DNA from: Verrucomicrobiota bacterium
Lineage (GTDB): Bacteria; Verrucomicrobiota; Verrucomicrobiia; Opitutales; Opitutaceae
Direction: 5' to 3'
DNA length: 64,000 bases
Assembly (NCBI GenBank): GCA_023433275.1
Contig: JAEZDN010000165.1
Span: 1-64,000 of the forward strand
The position numbers and the translations under genes are program-made. Shown here piece by piece: positions 10,933-19,356 of this stretch; the stretch's first letter is position 1; every line of letters starts with the position of its first letter. The notes beneath the pieces are model-generated. The model was given only the letters and a program-made list of their open reading frames with translations. It was not told the origin of the DNA and did not search any database.

Positions 10933-11387
10933 CAGCGCGAGATGTCGCGCTGGGAGAGGACCTTGAAGCCGCGGGTATTCAGGGCGCTGGCGGCGAGGTC
11001 GTAGTCCTCGACGCTCATGGCCAGCGCGGAGCGGCCCTTGGGGCGGACGAGGAAGGCGTAGGCGTAGTGCACGTTGACCTCGACCGCGATCAGGGCGTTG
11101 AGGACGTCCTTGAGTTGCGACTCGTCGCGGAACTCCACGGCGAGGACATCGCATTCCGTGAAAAAGAAATTGTTCGCCGCCATCAGCTCGCGCGCGCGGT
11201 CGGGATCGTCGACGATCATCCGGTCGAGCGCGGTGTCCGTCTGGTCGATGGTCGTCACGGCCATCAGGTGGATATCGTGCTTGGCCAGCAGGGCAACGAG
11301 ATCGTGGAGGCGGCCGACCCGGTTCTCGATGAACACGGAGAATTGCTTGACGGGCTCGGCGGCGACGGGTGCGGCGGTATCGGACAT
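10932..11387 (-). CDS. ACT-domain regulatory protein
   Basis: A 151-residue cytosolic protein made of two ACT-like units (about 15-75 and 85-150). The first begins VKQFSVFIENRVGRLHDLVALLAKHDIHL, the classic ACT start with a small-molecule (usually amino acid) site between strand and helix. No catalytic domain is attached, so this is a stand-alone amino-acid sensor. The ATG at 11387 is preferred to the upstream in-frame start because the ACT fold begins just after it. Divergent from the CDF exporter. The ligand is unknown. Confidence 0.8.
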   Translation of the reverse strand: MSDTAAPVAAEPVKQFSVFIENRVGRLHDLVALLAKHDIHLMAVTTIDQTDTALDRMIVDDPDRARELMAANNFFFTECDVLAVEFRDESQLKDVLNALIAVEVNVHYAYAFLVRPKGRSALAMSVEDYDLAASALNTRGFKVLSQRDISR

Positions 11388-11473
11388 CGAAGGATGGTGG
11401 CGGCAACCTAGCCGGGTCGGGCCGCGGGTCAATGACGCCTTGAGCCCCGGGCGTGGGACGGCAGGCTCGGGGT

Positions 11474-12376
11474 GTGAGTCTTCCGGAAACCCATGCCCGC
11501 ACGAGGCGCCGCGCCGAGGCCGGCGCGCGGCTGGTGCTGCGCGGCATCTTGCTGAATGCGGTGCTTGCCGCGGTGAAGTTTGCCGGCGGCATCCTGGGCA
11601 ATACCTATGCGCTGGTGGCGGACGGGGCGGAGTCGCTGCTCGACATCCTCTCGTCGCTGATGGTGTGGGCGGGTTTCCGGGTGGCGGCGCAGCCGCCGGA
11701 CGACGATCATCCCTATGGACATGGCAAGGCGGAGGCGGTCTCCGCGCTGGCCGTGGCGGTCTTCATTTTCGCGATGGCGGCCTGGGTGGGCTGGCATGCG
11801 GTGCGCGAGATCCTGACCCCGCATCGGGGACCGGCGTGGTGGACCTTGCCGCTGCTGGCCGCGGTGGTGGCGGTGAAATGGCTTTTTGCGCGGGTGCTGC
11901 GTGCCGCCGGCGCGGAGTCGGACAGCACGGCGCTGGATGCGGAGGCGATGCACCACTGGACCGACGCGATGACCTCGGCCGCGGCCTTCGTGGGGATCAC
12001 GGTGGCCCTGATTGGCGGCGCCGGGTGGGAGACGGCGGATGACTGGGCGGCGTTGTTCGCGTGCGGGATCATCGCGTTCAACGGCGCGCGGATGGTGCGC
12101 AAGGCGCTGGGTGACGTGATGGACTCGGCCGCGCCGGAAGCATTCGAGAACGAAGTGCGCTCGCTGGCGCTCGCGGTCCCCGGGGTGCAGGCATTGGACA
12201 AGGTGCGCGTGCGCAAGAGCGGGCTCAGCCACCTGGTGGACATCCAGGTGCGGGTGGACGGCGGGCTGACGGTGCGCGAGGGCCATGACATCGCGCACGC
12301 GGTGAAGGATGCGCTCATCGCCTCGGTCCCGCACGCCATCAGCGACGTGTCGGTGCATGTCGAGCCGATGGAGTGA
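11474..12376 (+). CDS. Cation diffusion facilitator (CDF) exporter
   Basis: Proton-coupled divalent metal exporter, about 300 residues: six membrane helices (about 15-200) and a C-terminal cytoplasmic dimerisation domain (about 205-290). Metal-site features are ADGAESLLD in helix 2, HPYGHGKAEA after it and HHWTDAMTS in helix 5. The helix 2 motif has Asp-Gly-x-Glu-Ser rather than the Asp-x-x-x-Asp of YiiP, a variant I associate with many environmental CDFs; metal specificity cannot be read from it. Either GTG 11453 or GTG 11474 could start it; the second gives the shorter, conventional N-terminus. It sits at the end of the metal region and may balance zinc uptake. Confidence 0.85.
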   Translation: MSLPETHARTRRRAEAGARLVLRGILLNAVLAAVKFAGGILGNTYALVADGAESLLDILSSLMVWAGFRVAAQPPDDDHPYGHGKAEAVSALAVAVFIFAMAAWVGWHAVREILTPHRGPAWWTLPLLAAVVAVKWLFARVLRAAGAESDSTALDAEAMHHWTDAMTSAAAFVGITVALIGGAGWETADDWAALFACGIIAFNGARMVRKALGDVMDSAAPEAFENEVRSLALAVPGVQALDKVRVRKSGLSHLVDIQVRVDGGLTVREGHDIAHAVKDALIASVPHAISDVSVHVEPME

Positions 12377-12527
12377 CCGCGTGGTGCGCGGATCTTGTCC
12401 GACCGGGAGCGCCCAGGCAAACGATGCGCCGCGCGCGTCTAATTGGCCAAACCGCTGGCATTATTTCTCAACGCGCGCCCAGCCTTTCCCGTTTACTCAT
12501 CCCGGCCCGGTGAACAAGGTGGGAGCC

Positions 12528-14354
12528 ATGAAACCGAACGCGAGCAAGCCCCTGAGCAGCAATCCCAACTTGATTCGCTGGGTGAACAAGATGGCCACCT
12601 TGTGCAAGCCGGACGCGATTCATTGGGTCGATGGTTCGCAGGCGGAATATGACCGGCTCTGCGCGCAGATGGTGGAGGCCGGCACGTTCACCAAGTTGAA
12701 CCAGAAGAAGTGGCCCGGTTGCTATCTGGCGCGCTCCGATGCGGGGGATGTAGCCCGCGTGGAGGATCGCACGTTCATCTGCTCGCTTTCGCAGGAGGCC
12801 GCCGGTCCCACGAACAACTGGGTCAACCCTTTCGACATGCGCAAGAAGCTGAAGGGGCTTTTCAATGGGTGCATGAAGGGGCGCACGATGTATGTGCTGC
12901 CCTTCAGCATGGGACCGCTCGGTTCGCCCATGTCGCAGATCGGCGTCGAGCTCACCGACTCGCCCTACGTGGTGGTGAACATGCGGATCATGGCGCGGAT
13001 CGGGAAGAAGGTGTTCGAGTTGATCGACGCCGATTTCAAGCGGGTCGTGCCCTGCGTGCACTCGGTCGGGGCGCCGTTGCGCAAGGGCCAGAAGGACGTC
13101 GCGTGGCCGTGCAACAAGGAGAAGTACATCGTCCACTTTCCCGAGACCCGCGAGATCTGGAGCTACGGTTCGGGTTACGGCGGCAACGCATTGCTCGGCA
13201 AGAAGTGCTTCGCCCTGCGCATCGCCAGCGCCATGGCGCGGGACGAGGGCTGGATGGCCGAGCACATGCTGATCCTCGGCGTCGAGAACCCGCAGGGGCA
13301 GAAGAATTACGTGGCGGCGGCGTTCCCGAGCGCGTGCGGCAAGACGAACTTCGCCATGCTCATCCCGCCCCCGCATTTCCAAAAGCAGGGCTGGAAGGTC
13401 ACGACCGTCGGTGACGACATCGCCTGGATCAAGCCGAACGCGGAGGGGCGCCTGCACGCGATCAATCCCGAGGCGGGTTTCTTCGGCGTGGCGCCCGGCA
13501 CGAGCGTGAAGACGAACCCCAACGCGATGGCATCGCTGGCGAGGAACACCATCTTCACCAATGTGGGCCTGACCGACGACGGCGGCGTGTGGTGGGAGGG
13601 CATGACGGATGAGCCGCCGGCGCACCTCATTGACTGGCAGGGCCAGGAATGGACCCCCGCGCTCGCGAAGGAAAAGGGCGCCAAGGCGGCGCACCCGAAC
13701 GCGCGCTTCACGGCGCCGGCGTCGCAGTGCCCGACGATCGATCCCGACTGGGAAAAACCCGAGGGGGTGCCGATCAGCGCCATCGTGTTCGGCGGCCGGC
13801 GCGCGACGACGATGCCCCTCATCTACCAGGCTTTCAACTGGTCGAGCGGCGTGTACACCGGCGCGACGATGGGTTCCGAGATGACGGCGGCGGCCGCGGG
13901 CACGATCGGCAAGGTGCGGCGCGACCCGATGGCCATGCTGCCGTTCTGCGGCTACAACATGGGCGACTATTTCCGGCACTGGATCAGCATGCAGCGGAAG
14001 CTCAGCGAGACACCCCGCATTTTCCATGTGAACTGGTTCCGCAAGGACAAGGACGGGAAGTTCATGTGGCCGGGCTTCAGCGACAACATGCGCGTGCTGA
14101 AATGGATCGTCGACCGCGTCCGCGCGGGTGGCCGGGCCAAGGAAACGCCGATCGGCTGGGTGCCGCGTCATCGCGACATCGACTGGACGGGCATGGATTT
14201 CCCGGAGGACAAGTTCGAGGAATTGCAGGCCATCGACCGCGCCTCGTGGCGCGCCGAGGTGCTCAGCCACGAGGAGTTGTTCATCGATCTTCATGCGTCC
14301 CTGCCGAAGGAAATGATGTTCGAGCGCGAGCTGCTGATCTGCCGTTTGCTCTGA
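12528..14354 (+). CDS. pckG: Phosphoenolpyruvate carboxykinase (GTP)
   Basis: Interconverts oxaloacetate + GTP and PEP + CO2 + GDP, the gluconeogenic exit from the TCA cycle. The length of 608 residues is normal for the GTP family. The kinase-1a P-loop with its mobile Cys is FPSACGKTN (266-274); the metal-binding kinase-2 segment is VGDDIAWI; GPTNNWVNPFDM and NPEAGFFGVAPGTS are also present. The ATG at 12528 has AGGTGGGAG just upstream, a good ribosome site. A long open frame on the opposite strand is a codon-bias shadow. It forms its own unit. Confidence 0.96.
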   Translation: MKPNASKPLSSNPNLIRWVNKMATLCKPDAIHWVDGSQAEYDRLCAQMVEAGTFTKLNQKKWPGCYLARSDAGDVARVEDRTFICSLSQEAAGPTNNWVNPFDMRKKLKGLFNGCMKGRTMYVLPFSMGPLGSPMSQIGVELTDSPYVVVNMRIMARIGKKVFELIDADFKRVVPCVHSVGAPLRKGQKDVAWPCNKEKYIVHFPETREIWSYGSGYGGNALLGKKCFALRIASAMARDEGWMAEHMLILGVENPQGQKNYVAAAFPSACGKTNFAMLIPPPHFQKQGWKVTTVGDDIAWIKPNAEGRLHAINPEAGFFGVAPGTSVKTNPNAMASLARNTIFTNVGLTDDGGVWWEGMTDEPPAHLIDWQGQEWTPALAKEKGAKAAHPNARFTAPASQCPTIDPDWEKPEGVPISAIVFGGRRATTMPLIYQAFNWSSGVYTGATMGSEMTAAAAGTIGKVRRDPMAMLPFCGYNMGDYFRHWISMQRKLSETPRIFHVNWFRKDKDGKFMWPGFSDNMRVLKWIVDRVRAGGRAKETPIGWVPRHRDIDWTGMDFPEDKFEELQAIDRASWRAEVLSHEELFIDLHASLPKEMMFERELLICRLL

Positions 14355-14824
14355 AGCCGGCGGTGACGGGCGGCGAAGGTGGCTCGCGAACGGACCAGTC
14401 CGAATCCGTTAGCGGGCCCACGAACGCCGCCCCATGGCCGCGTTTTGGGCAACTTCTGCTCGACGGCACTTACGATCGCGGGCCGTGATTCCCACGATGA
14501 GGCTGATTGAGATGTAGGGGCGCGGCTTGACCGCGCCCTCCCTCGCGGCGTGAAACGAGGGCGCGGACGAGCCGCGCCCCTACAACGGAAGAGGGATTCG
14601 CGCACGCGAAGGGGGAGCGGTCACGCCCGCGCCCCGGGTTCGTTGCGACCGCGCCGCAACGCATCGAGGTCAGCGCGTTCCCCCTCTCAGTTGAGGGTTC
14701 GATCAAACTCGGTTCCTGAGCGGTGCGTCGGCGTGGCAAGGGACTGCTGCCTGAAAAAGTGGCGCCTTGTTTTAGGCGATCACCAGCATTCATAACGTCG
14801 CATTGGTGGCGCACGGTGCGCGTC
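14355..14824. other. Intergenic stretch before the TSP3 operon
   Basis: Contains one reverse copy of the twin-hairpin element (14511-14612). Downstream, the region 14613-14824 has a reduced GC patch around 14755-14800 that could hold the operon promoter, but no confident -35/-10 pair is visible. No gene supported. Confidence 0.5.
14511..14612 (-). repeat. Twin-hairpin palindromic element, copy 4 (reverse)
   Basis: Both hairpin modules are present (GGGGCGCGGCTTGACCGCGCCC and GAGGGCGCGGACGAGCCGCGCCCC), followed by TACAACGGAA as in the copy at 31292. The AGCCGGA ends are not recognisable. Confidence 0.7.
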
Positions 14825-17596
14825 ATGACGGCTGCAGGACGAATTGGCTTCGGACCCAAGATCTTGGTCGTCCTCGCGTTTGTCTGCGCCCTGGGCAGTT
14901 CGTTCGGGCAGACCGGCACTGCGCTGGTGCGTCACGCGCCGACCCTGAACGGTCGAGTTGAAGGGTCCGTGCAGGTGATGACGGCGGAGAATGTCACGCT
15001 CAACGGCGGGGCGGCCGTCACCGGCGATCTGTTGATCCCGGGCTCACCGAGTCTCCAGCGCAATGGCAACCCGAGCTTTGGCGGGACGCTGGAGGGATCG
15101 GGCGCGACGGCGCCGTCCGGTCACAAGGTAACGCTGAATGGTGGCGCCGCCTTGGGGCGATTGGTGCGGCGCACGAACCCGGTGGCGCTGACGACGGTTG
15201 AAGCGCCGGCGCAGCCCGCGGGCACGCGCAGCGTCGCCCTGAACAACGCCGGCCAGTCACCGGGGGATTTTGCCACGATCAAGAATCTCACCCTCAACGG
15301 GAACGTCGGTGCGATCGCGGTGCCGTCGGGGCGTTACGGCCAGTTCACGGCGAACGGCGGCAGCAGTTTCACGCTCGGCACGGCCGGCGCGACGGCTCCG
15401 GCCGTTTCCCATTTTCAGAATCTCACCCTGAACGGAAACACGTCGCTGAAAGTCGTGGGTCCGGTGGTCCTAAACCTCAAGGGGACGCTGGCGGCGAACG
15501 GGGATATGGGGGACCCGGCGCACCCGGAATGGCTGAAGCTGCGGATCAGCGGCGGAGGTCTCACGCTCAACGGCAACCGTACGGTCCATGCCCACCTCGA
15601 GGCGCCCGGCGGGACGCTTACGCTCAACGGTGGCGCGAGATTTGTCGGCGCGGTCGTCAGCGACCGGCTGGTGATCAATGGCAATGCGGTGCTCCGGCTC
15701 GTGGCGCCGGCGGTGAACCAGCCTCCGGGCGTGGCGCTGACCGCACCGGCGCAGGGCGCGAGTTTCACCGCACCGGCAACGATTGCCCTGGCCGCCAGCG
15801 CGTCGGACGGAGACGGCGCGATCAACCGCGTGGAGTTCTATTCCGGCGTGACGAAACTGGGCGAGGATGCGAGCGCGCCTTTCGAATGGGCGGTGAGCGG
15901 GCTGAATGCCGGCAGCCACACCTTCAGCGCGCGTGCCTTTGATAACGAAGGTGCGTCCGCCACGTCGGCGGCAGTGACGATCACCGTCGCCCGCGCCGTG
16001 AGCCCGCCGAGCGTTGCCCTGACGGCGCCAACCGAAGGCAGCATTTACACGGCGCCGGCTAGTATTGTTTTTTCGGCCACGGCCACGGATGCCGACGGGA
16101 CGGTGGCACGCGTCGAGTTTTTTGATGGTTCGGTGAAGCTGGGAGAAACCGCTGCGTTGGCCGACTCGCCAACAGAGTTCACGTCGTCATTTGTGCTGAG
16201 CACACCGGGGCTTCACGGAGTATGGGCGCGCGCGATCGACGACCAGGACGCCGCGGCGGAATCGCCGCCGGTCAGCATTCGGCTCGTGCCGGGATTGCCG
16301 TATCTGGCTGCATTTGAGGAAACGGAAGGGTACGCGTCCGGATCGCTGCACGACCAGCTGGGCTGGACGGTTGCGGGGGGCACGGCGGAGGTAACGACGG
16401 AGGCGTCGGCCCAGGGAGCGCAGAGCGTGCGGCTTTCGCCGGGTTCGACCGTGGCGCTGGCGGACCAGGAGATTGGACCGGGCGAGATCAATCCCACGCC
16501 GGTGTTTGTGGATATCGTTGCGATTCCGGCTGGTGGGGCACTCCCGGGCGGCGGCAGCCAGTTCGACTTGGACAACGCGCGCGTCGCCTTCACGCAGGAT
16601 GGGGGGATCGGCGGAGTTTCGATTCTCGACGGCGATGGGCAGGGGGCGGGGAATTGGCGGGCGCTTGGCGTCACACTGGCGACGGATCAGGACGGCGCGA
16701 TCGCCTGGCAGCGGTTAACGGCGCGTTTGGATTACGCGGCGAGGACGTGGGATTTCTACCTGAACGGGCGGTTGCTCGCCTATGACCTGGGATTCCGTTA
16801 CCAGAACGCTTCCTATCTGAGTGGCCTGTCGTTCCAAGGGCATCCGTCGTTGCCGACGCGCTTCGACGACTTGTATGCGGGCGCGGACAATCCGCTCTTT
16901 GCGGACGCTGATCTCGACGGCGTGGCGGACGAATGGGAAACCGCGCACGGATTGAATCCCGCTGTCGACGACCGGCGCGCTGACTTGGACGGGGATGGGT
17001 TGGCGAACATCTTGGAATACATGCTGGGCACCCATCCCGGTCGCGTGGACACGGATGGGGACGGGCTGCGGGATGATTGGGAACGGCGGCACGGTTATGA
17101 TCCGACCCGGGCGAATCCGGCCGATGCCGACGCGGATGCCGATGGTTTGAGCGACACCGAGGAGTTTGCCGCGGGCACCGATCCCCGGAGCGGCGACACC
17201 GATGGCGACGGCATTCCCGATGGCTGGGAATTGGCGCACGGACTCAATCCGCTCTCCGCGTCGGATGCCCAAGCCGACCTCGATGGCGACGGGCTGACGA
17301 CCTTACAGGAGTTCGAGCAGGGGTCGGATCCGGTCGATTATTACAATGGAGCCATTCCGGAGCTGGAGTCGCTGGCTCCATCCGACGGCACGTTGGGCCC
17401 CGAGGACACGTTGAGCATCGTCGTGGTCGATGAAGCGGGACTGCCCCTGGCCGGCGCGCCGGTGAAATTCACAGCGCTGGTCGGGGATCACCTTCTGGCC
17501 AGCGCGTTCGACGGGCCCGCGCTTCCATCAATCACCGTGCGGACCAACGCCGAAGGGGTCGCGCGCGTGTACGTCAAACCAACGGACAGCCCATGA
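14825..17596 (+). CDS. Secreted multidomain protein with Ig-like and TSP3 repeats (A)
   Basis: 923 residues. ATG 14825 is chosen because it precedes an N-terminal signal segment ending near SSFGQ. Residues about 30-300 carry a recurrent LTLNGN/TLNGG motif (at least eight copies spaced 20-40 residues apart), probably a beta-solenoid-like region. Two bacterial Ig-like domains follow (about 305-400 and 400-490; both run PPxVALTAPxxGxxxxAPA...RVEFxxG), then a LamG-like segment (about 495-690). Next come calcium-binding thrombospondin type 3 repeats (about 695-840; DADLDGVADEWE, DTDGDGLRDDWE, DTDGDGIPDGWE) and a Big-1-like domain with TVRTNAEGVARVYV. It is probably a surface-attached or released stalk protein. 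The stop overlaps the next start (ATGA). Confidence 0.8.
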   Translation: MTAAGRIGFGPKILVVLAFVCALGSSFGQTGTALVRHAPTLNGRVEGSVQVMTAENVTLNGGAAVTGDLLIPGSPSLQRNGNPSFGGTLEGSGATAPSGHKVTLNGGAALGRLVRRTNPVALTTVEAPAQPAGTRSVALNNAGQSPGDFATIKNLTLNGNVGAIAVPSGRYGQFTANGGSSFTLGTAGATAPAVSHFQNLTLNGNTSLKVVGPVVLNLKGTLAANGDMGDPAHPEWLKLRISGGGLTLNGNRTVHAHLEAPGGTLTLNGGARFVGAVVSDRLVINGNAVLRLVAPAVNQPPGVALTAPAQGASFTAPATIALAASASDGDGAINRVEFYSGVTKLGEDASAPFEWAVSGLNAGSHTFSARAFDNEGASATSAAVTITVARAVSPPSVALTAPTEGSIYTAPASIVFSATATDADGTVARVEFFDGSVKLGETAALADSPTEFTSSFVLSTPGLHGVWARAIDDQDAAAESPPVSIRLVPGLPYLAAFEETEGYASGSLHDQLGWTVAGGTAEVTTEASAQGAQSVRLSPGSTVALADQEIGPGEINPTPVFVDIVAIPAGGALPGGGSQFDLDNARVAFTQDGGIGGVSILDGDGQGAGNWRALGVTLATDQDGAIAWQRLTARLDYAARTWDFYLNGRLLAYDLGFRYQNASYLSGLSFQGHPSLPTRFDDLYAGADNPLFADADLDGVADEWETAHGLNPAVDDRRADLDGDGLANILEYMLGTHPGRVDTDGDGLRDDWERRHGYDPTRANPADADADADGLSDTEEFAAGTDPRSGDTDGDGIPDGWELAHGLNPLSASDAQADLDGDGLTTLQEFEQGSDPVDYYNGAIPELESLAPSDGTLGPEDTLSIVVVDEAGLPLAGAPVKFTALVGDHLLASAFDGPALPSITVRTNAEGVARVYVKPTDSP

Positions 17597-19356
17597 GCGC
17601 ACGCGTTTTCTGGTCGGATTTCGTTCTCACGATGCTGGGGATGTGTTTGCTGGTATCGGTTCGCGCCCAGCACATCACGCGGGCGGAGGTCACGGTTGGC
17701 GAAGAAGTGATCGTGCTCGATATTGCTCACTTTCCTCCCGGGGCGGGCGGAATCAGCAACGAAGCGCCCGCCGTGACGGTGTCTGCACCCGCGGAAGGAG
17801 CCCGCTTGGGAGCGTCCAATGGTGTGGTGCTGGCGGCAGACGCCTATGATTCGGACGGAACAATTGTGCGCGTGGAATTTTTCGCGGGAGACGTTGCAAT
17901 CGGTGAGGATACGACCTCCCCGTATCGCGTAGTGTGGACTGCACCGGGCATCGGCGCCCATGTAATCACGGCGCGGGCGACAGATGATCAAGGCGCCGTT
18001 GCCGTTTCGGAAGTGGTGAACGTCACCACGGTTCCGTCGCTGCCGGTTACGGCGAATTTCACCTTCGAAGGGGACGATGGATTCTCCGCGGGGCCGTTGG
18101 GTGGTCAGGGTTCATGGGCAGCAACCCCGGGGGTGCAGGTCACCAACGAGGATGCGCATTCAGGGACCCAGTCGATCGTCCTTGATCCCGAGGAAGTCAA
18201 TGCCATCGCAACGATCGTGTTGGAACAGCCGGGTCCGGAACAAGGGGTGCGCTATTTCGATTTTTGGATCAAACCGGCAACGGGCACCGGCAACGCGTCC
18301 GCTCGGTTTCTCTTCCCGACCAGCGCCACGATTCGTTTTGCGCGCGACGGGAACACGGCTTCGCCGGAGGGCTATTTTTTCGCCGAAGGGAGCGAGGAAT
18401 TCTGGCGGACGAACCGCAGCTTCGCGGTGAACGCAGACGGCATTGCCGATGCGTGGCATCGAATCACTGTCCGGCGTGATCTGGCTTACGGGGGCATGGA
18501 TGTCTATCTGGACGGAAAGCTGGCGTTTGCGGACGTGTTTACGGAGCCGGGAAGCAACCAATTCAAACTGGAGGGACACCCCAGTGAACCGACCTGGTTC
18601 GATGGCTTTCGGGTCACCGAAGAGCATCCGTTGTTTGCGGACGCGGACGAGGACGGCATGGACGATGCCTGGGAAATATCCCATGGGCTTGATCCGGCCC
18701 GGCGGGACCGGACGCATGATCCCGATCGCGATTCACTGACCAATATCCAGGAGTTCGCGCATGACACTAATCCAAACAATGCGGACACGGATGGCGACGG
18801 ACTGGAGGATGGTTGGGAAGCTCTCCACGATTACGATGCCTTGGCACCGCAGTCGACGGAGCTCTTGGTGGCAGACACGGACGGGGACGGGTTGACCTTC
18901 CTCGAGGAAGCGAAGGCTGGAACGGATGCGTCCAGCCCGGACACGGATGGGGACGGCGTCAGTGACGACGTGGAGCTGGAGGCGGGTTGGGATCCTCGCG
19001 AGTGGGATTTGGATATCGACGGCGATGGCGTCTCGAATGCGGAGGAGATGGCCAATGGCGCCGATCCGGTGGACTATTACAACGGGCATCCGCCCGTCAT
19101 CACGTCCTTGGGCGATCCTGCGGCGGCGTTGCTGGGCGGTAGCTATCTCGAGGTTCAGGTCACCGATGCGAGCGGAAACATTCTGGTAAACGCGCCGGTC
19201 ACGTTCCATGCGGGGACGGACGACCATGGCTTTGCTCGCGACGTCGAAGGAAAGCGCGCCAACGCGCGCCGGTTCCTTCGGGTGCGCACGAACGCTGAGG
19301 GCGTGGCGCGAGTTTATGTCGTGCGAGCCGACGAACTGCTGGAGCCCATGCCATGA
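17593..19356 (+). CDS. Secreted protein with Ig-like and TSP3 repeats (B), paralogue of A
   Basis: 587 residues, a shortened paralogue of the preceding protein without the LNG-repeat region. It has a signal peptide (ends near SVRAQ), one Ig-like domain (about 55-145: PAVTVSAPAEGARLGAS...VRVEFFAGD), a LamG-like segment (about 150-345) and TSP3 repeats (about 350-490: DADEDGMDDAWE, DTDGDGLEDGWE, DTDGDGVSDD). After PVDYYNG a Big-1-like domain ends with VRTNAEGVARVYV, identical over that stretch to protein A. The start ATG overlaps the upstream TGA. It is likely calcium-stabilised and extracellular, working with protein A or with the hydrolase encoded next. Confidence 0.8.
   Translation: MSARVFWSDFVLTMLGMCLLVSVRAQHITRAEVTVGEEVIVLDIAHFPPGAGGISNEAPAVTVSAPAEGARLGASNGVVLAADAYDSDGTIVRVEFFAGDVAIGEDTTSPYRVVWTAPGIGAHVITARATDDQGAVAVSEVVNVTTVPSLPVTANFTFEGDDGFSAGPLGGQGSWAATPGVQVTNEDAHSGTQSIVLDPEEVNAIATIVLEQPGPEQGVRYFDFWIKPATGTGNASARFLFPTSATIRFARDGNTASPEGYFFAEGSEEFWRTNRSFAVNADGIADAWHRITVRRDLAYGGMDVYLDGKLAFADVFTEPGSNQFKLEGHPSEPTWFDGFRVTEEHPLFADADEDGMDDAWEISHGLDPARRDRTHDPDRDSLTNIQEFAHDTNPNNADTDGDGLEDGWEALHDYDALAPQSTELLVADTDGDGLTFLEEAKAGTDASSPDTDGDGVSDDVELEAGWDPREWDLDIDGDGVSNAEEMANGADPVDYYNGHPPVITSLGDPAAALLGGSYLEVQVTDASGNILVNAPVTFHAGTDDHGFARDVEGKRANARRFLRVRTNAEGVARVYVVRADELLEPMP

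Noticed and set aside
12468..14294. A 608-codon frame opposite pckG
   Set aside because: Antisense shadow: the sense strand encodes a full, motif-complete PEPCK.
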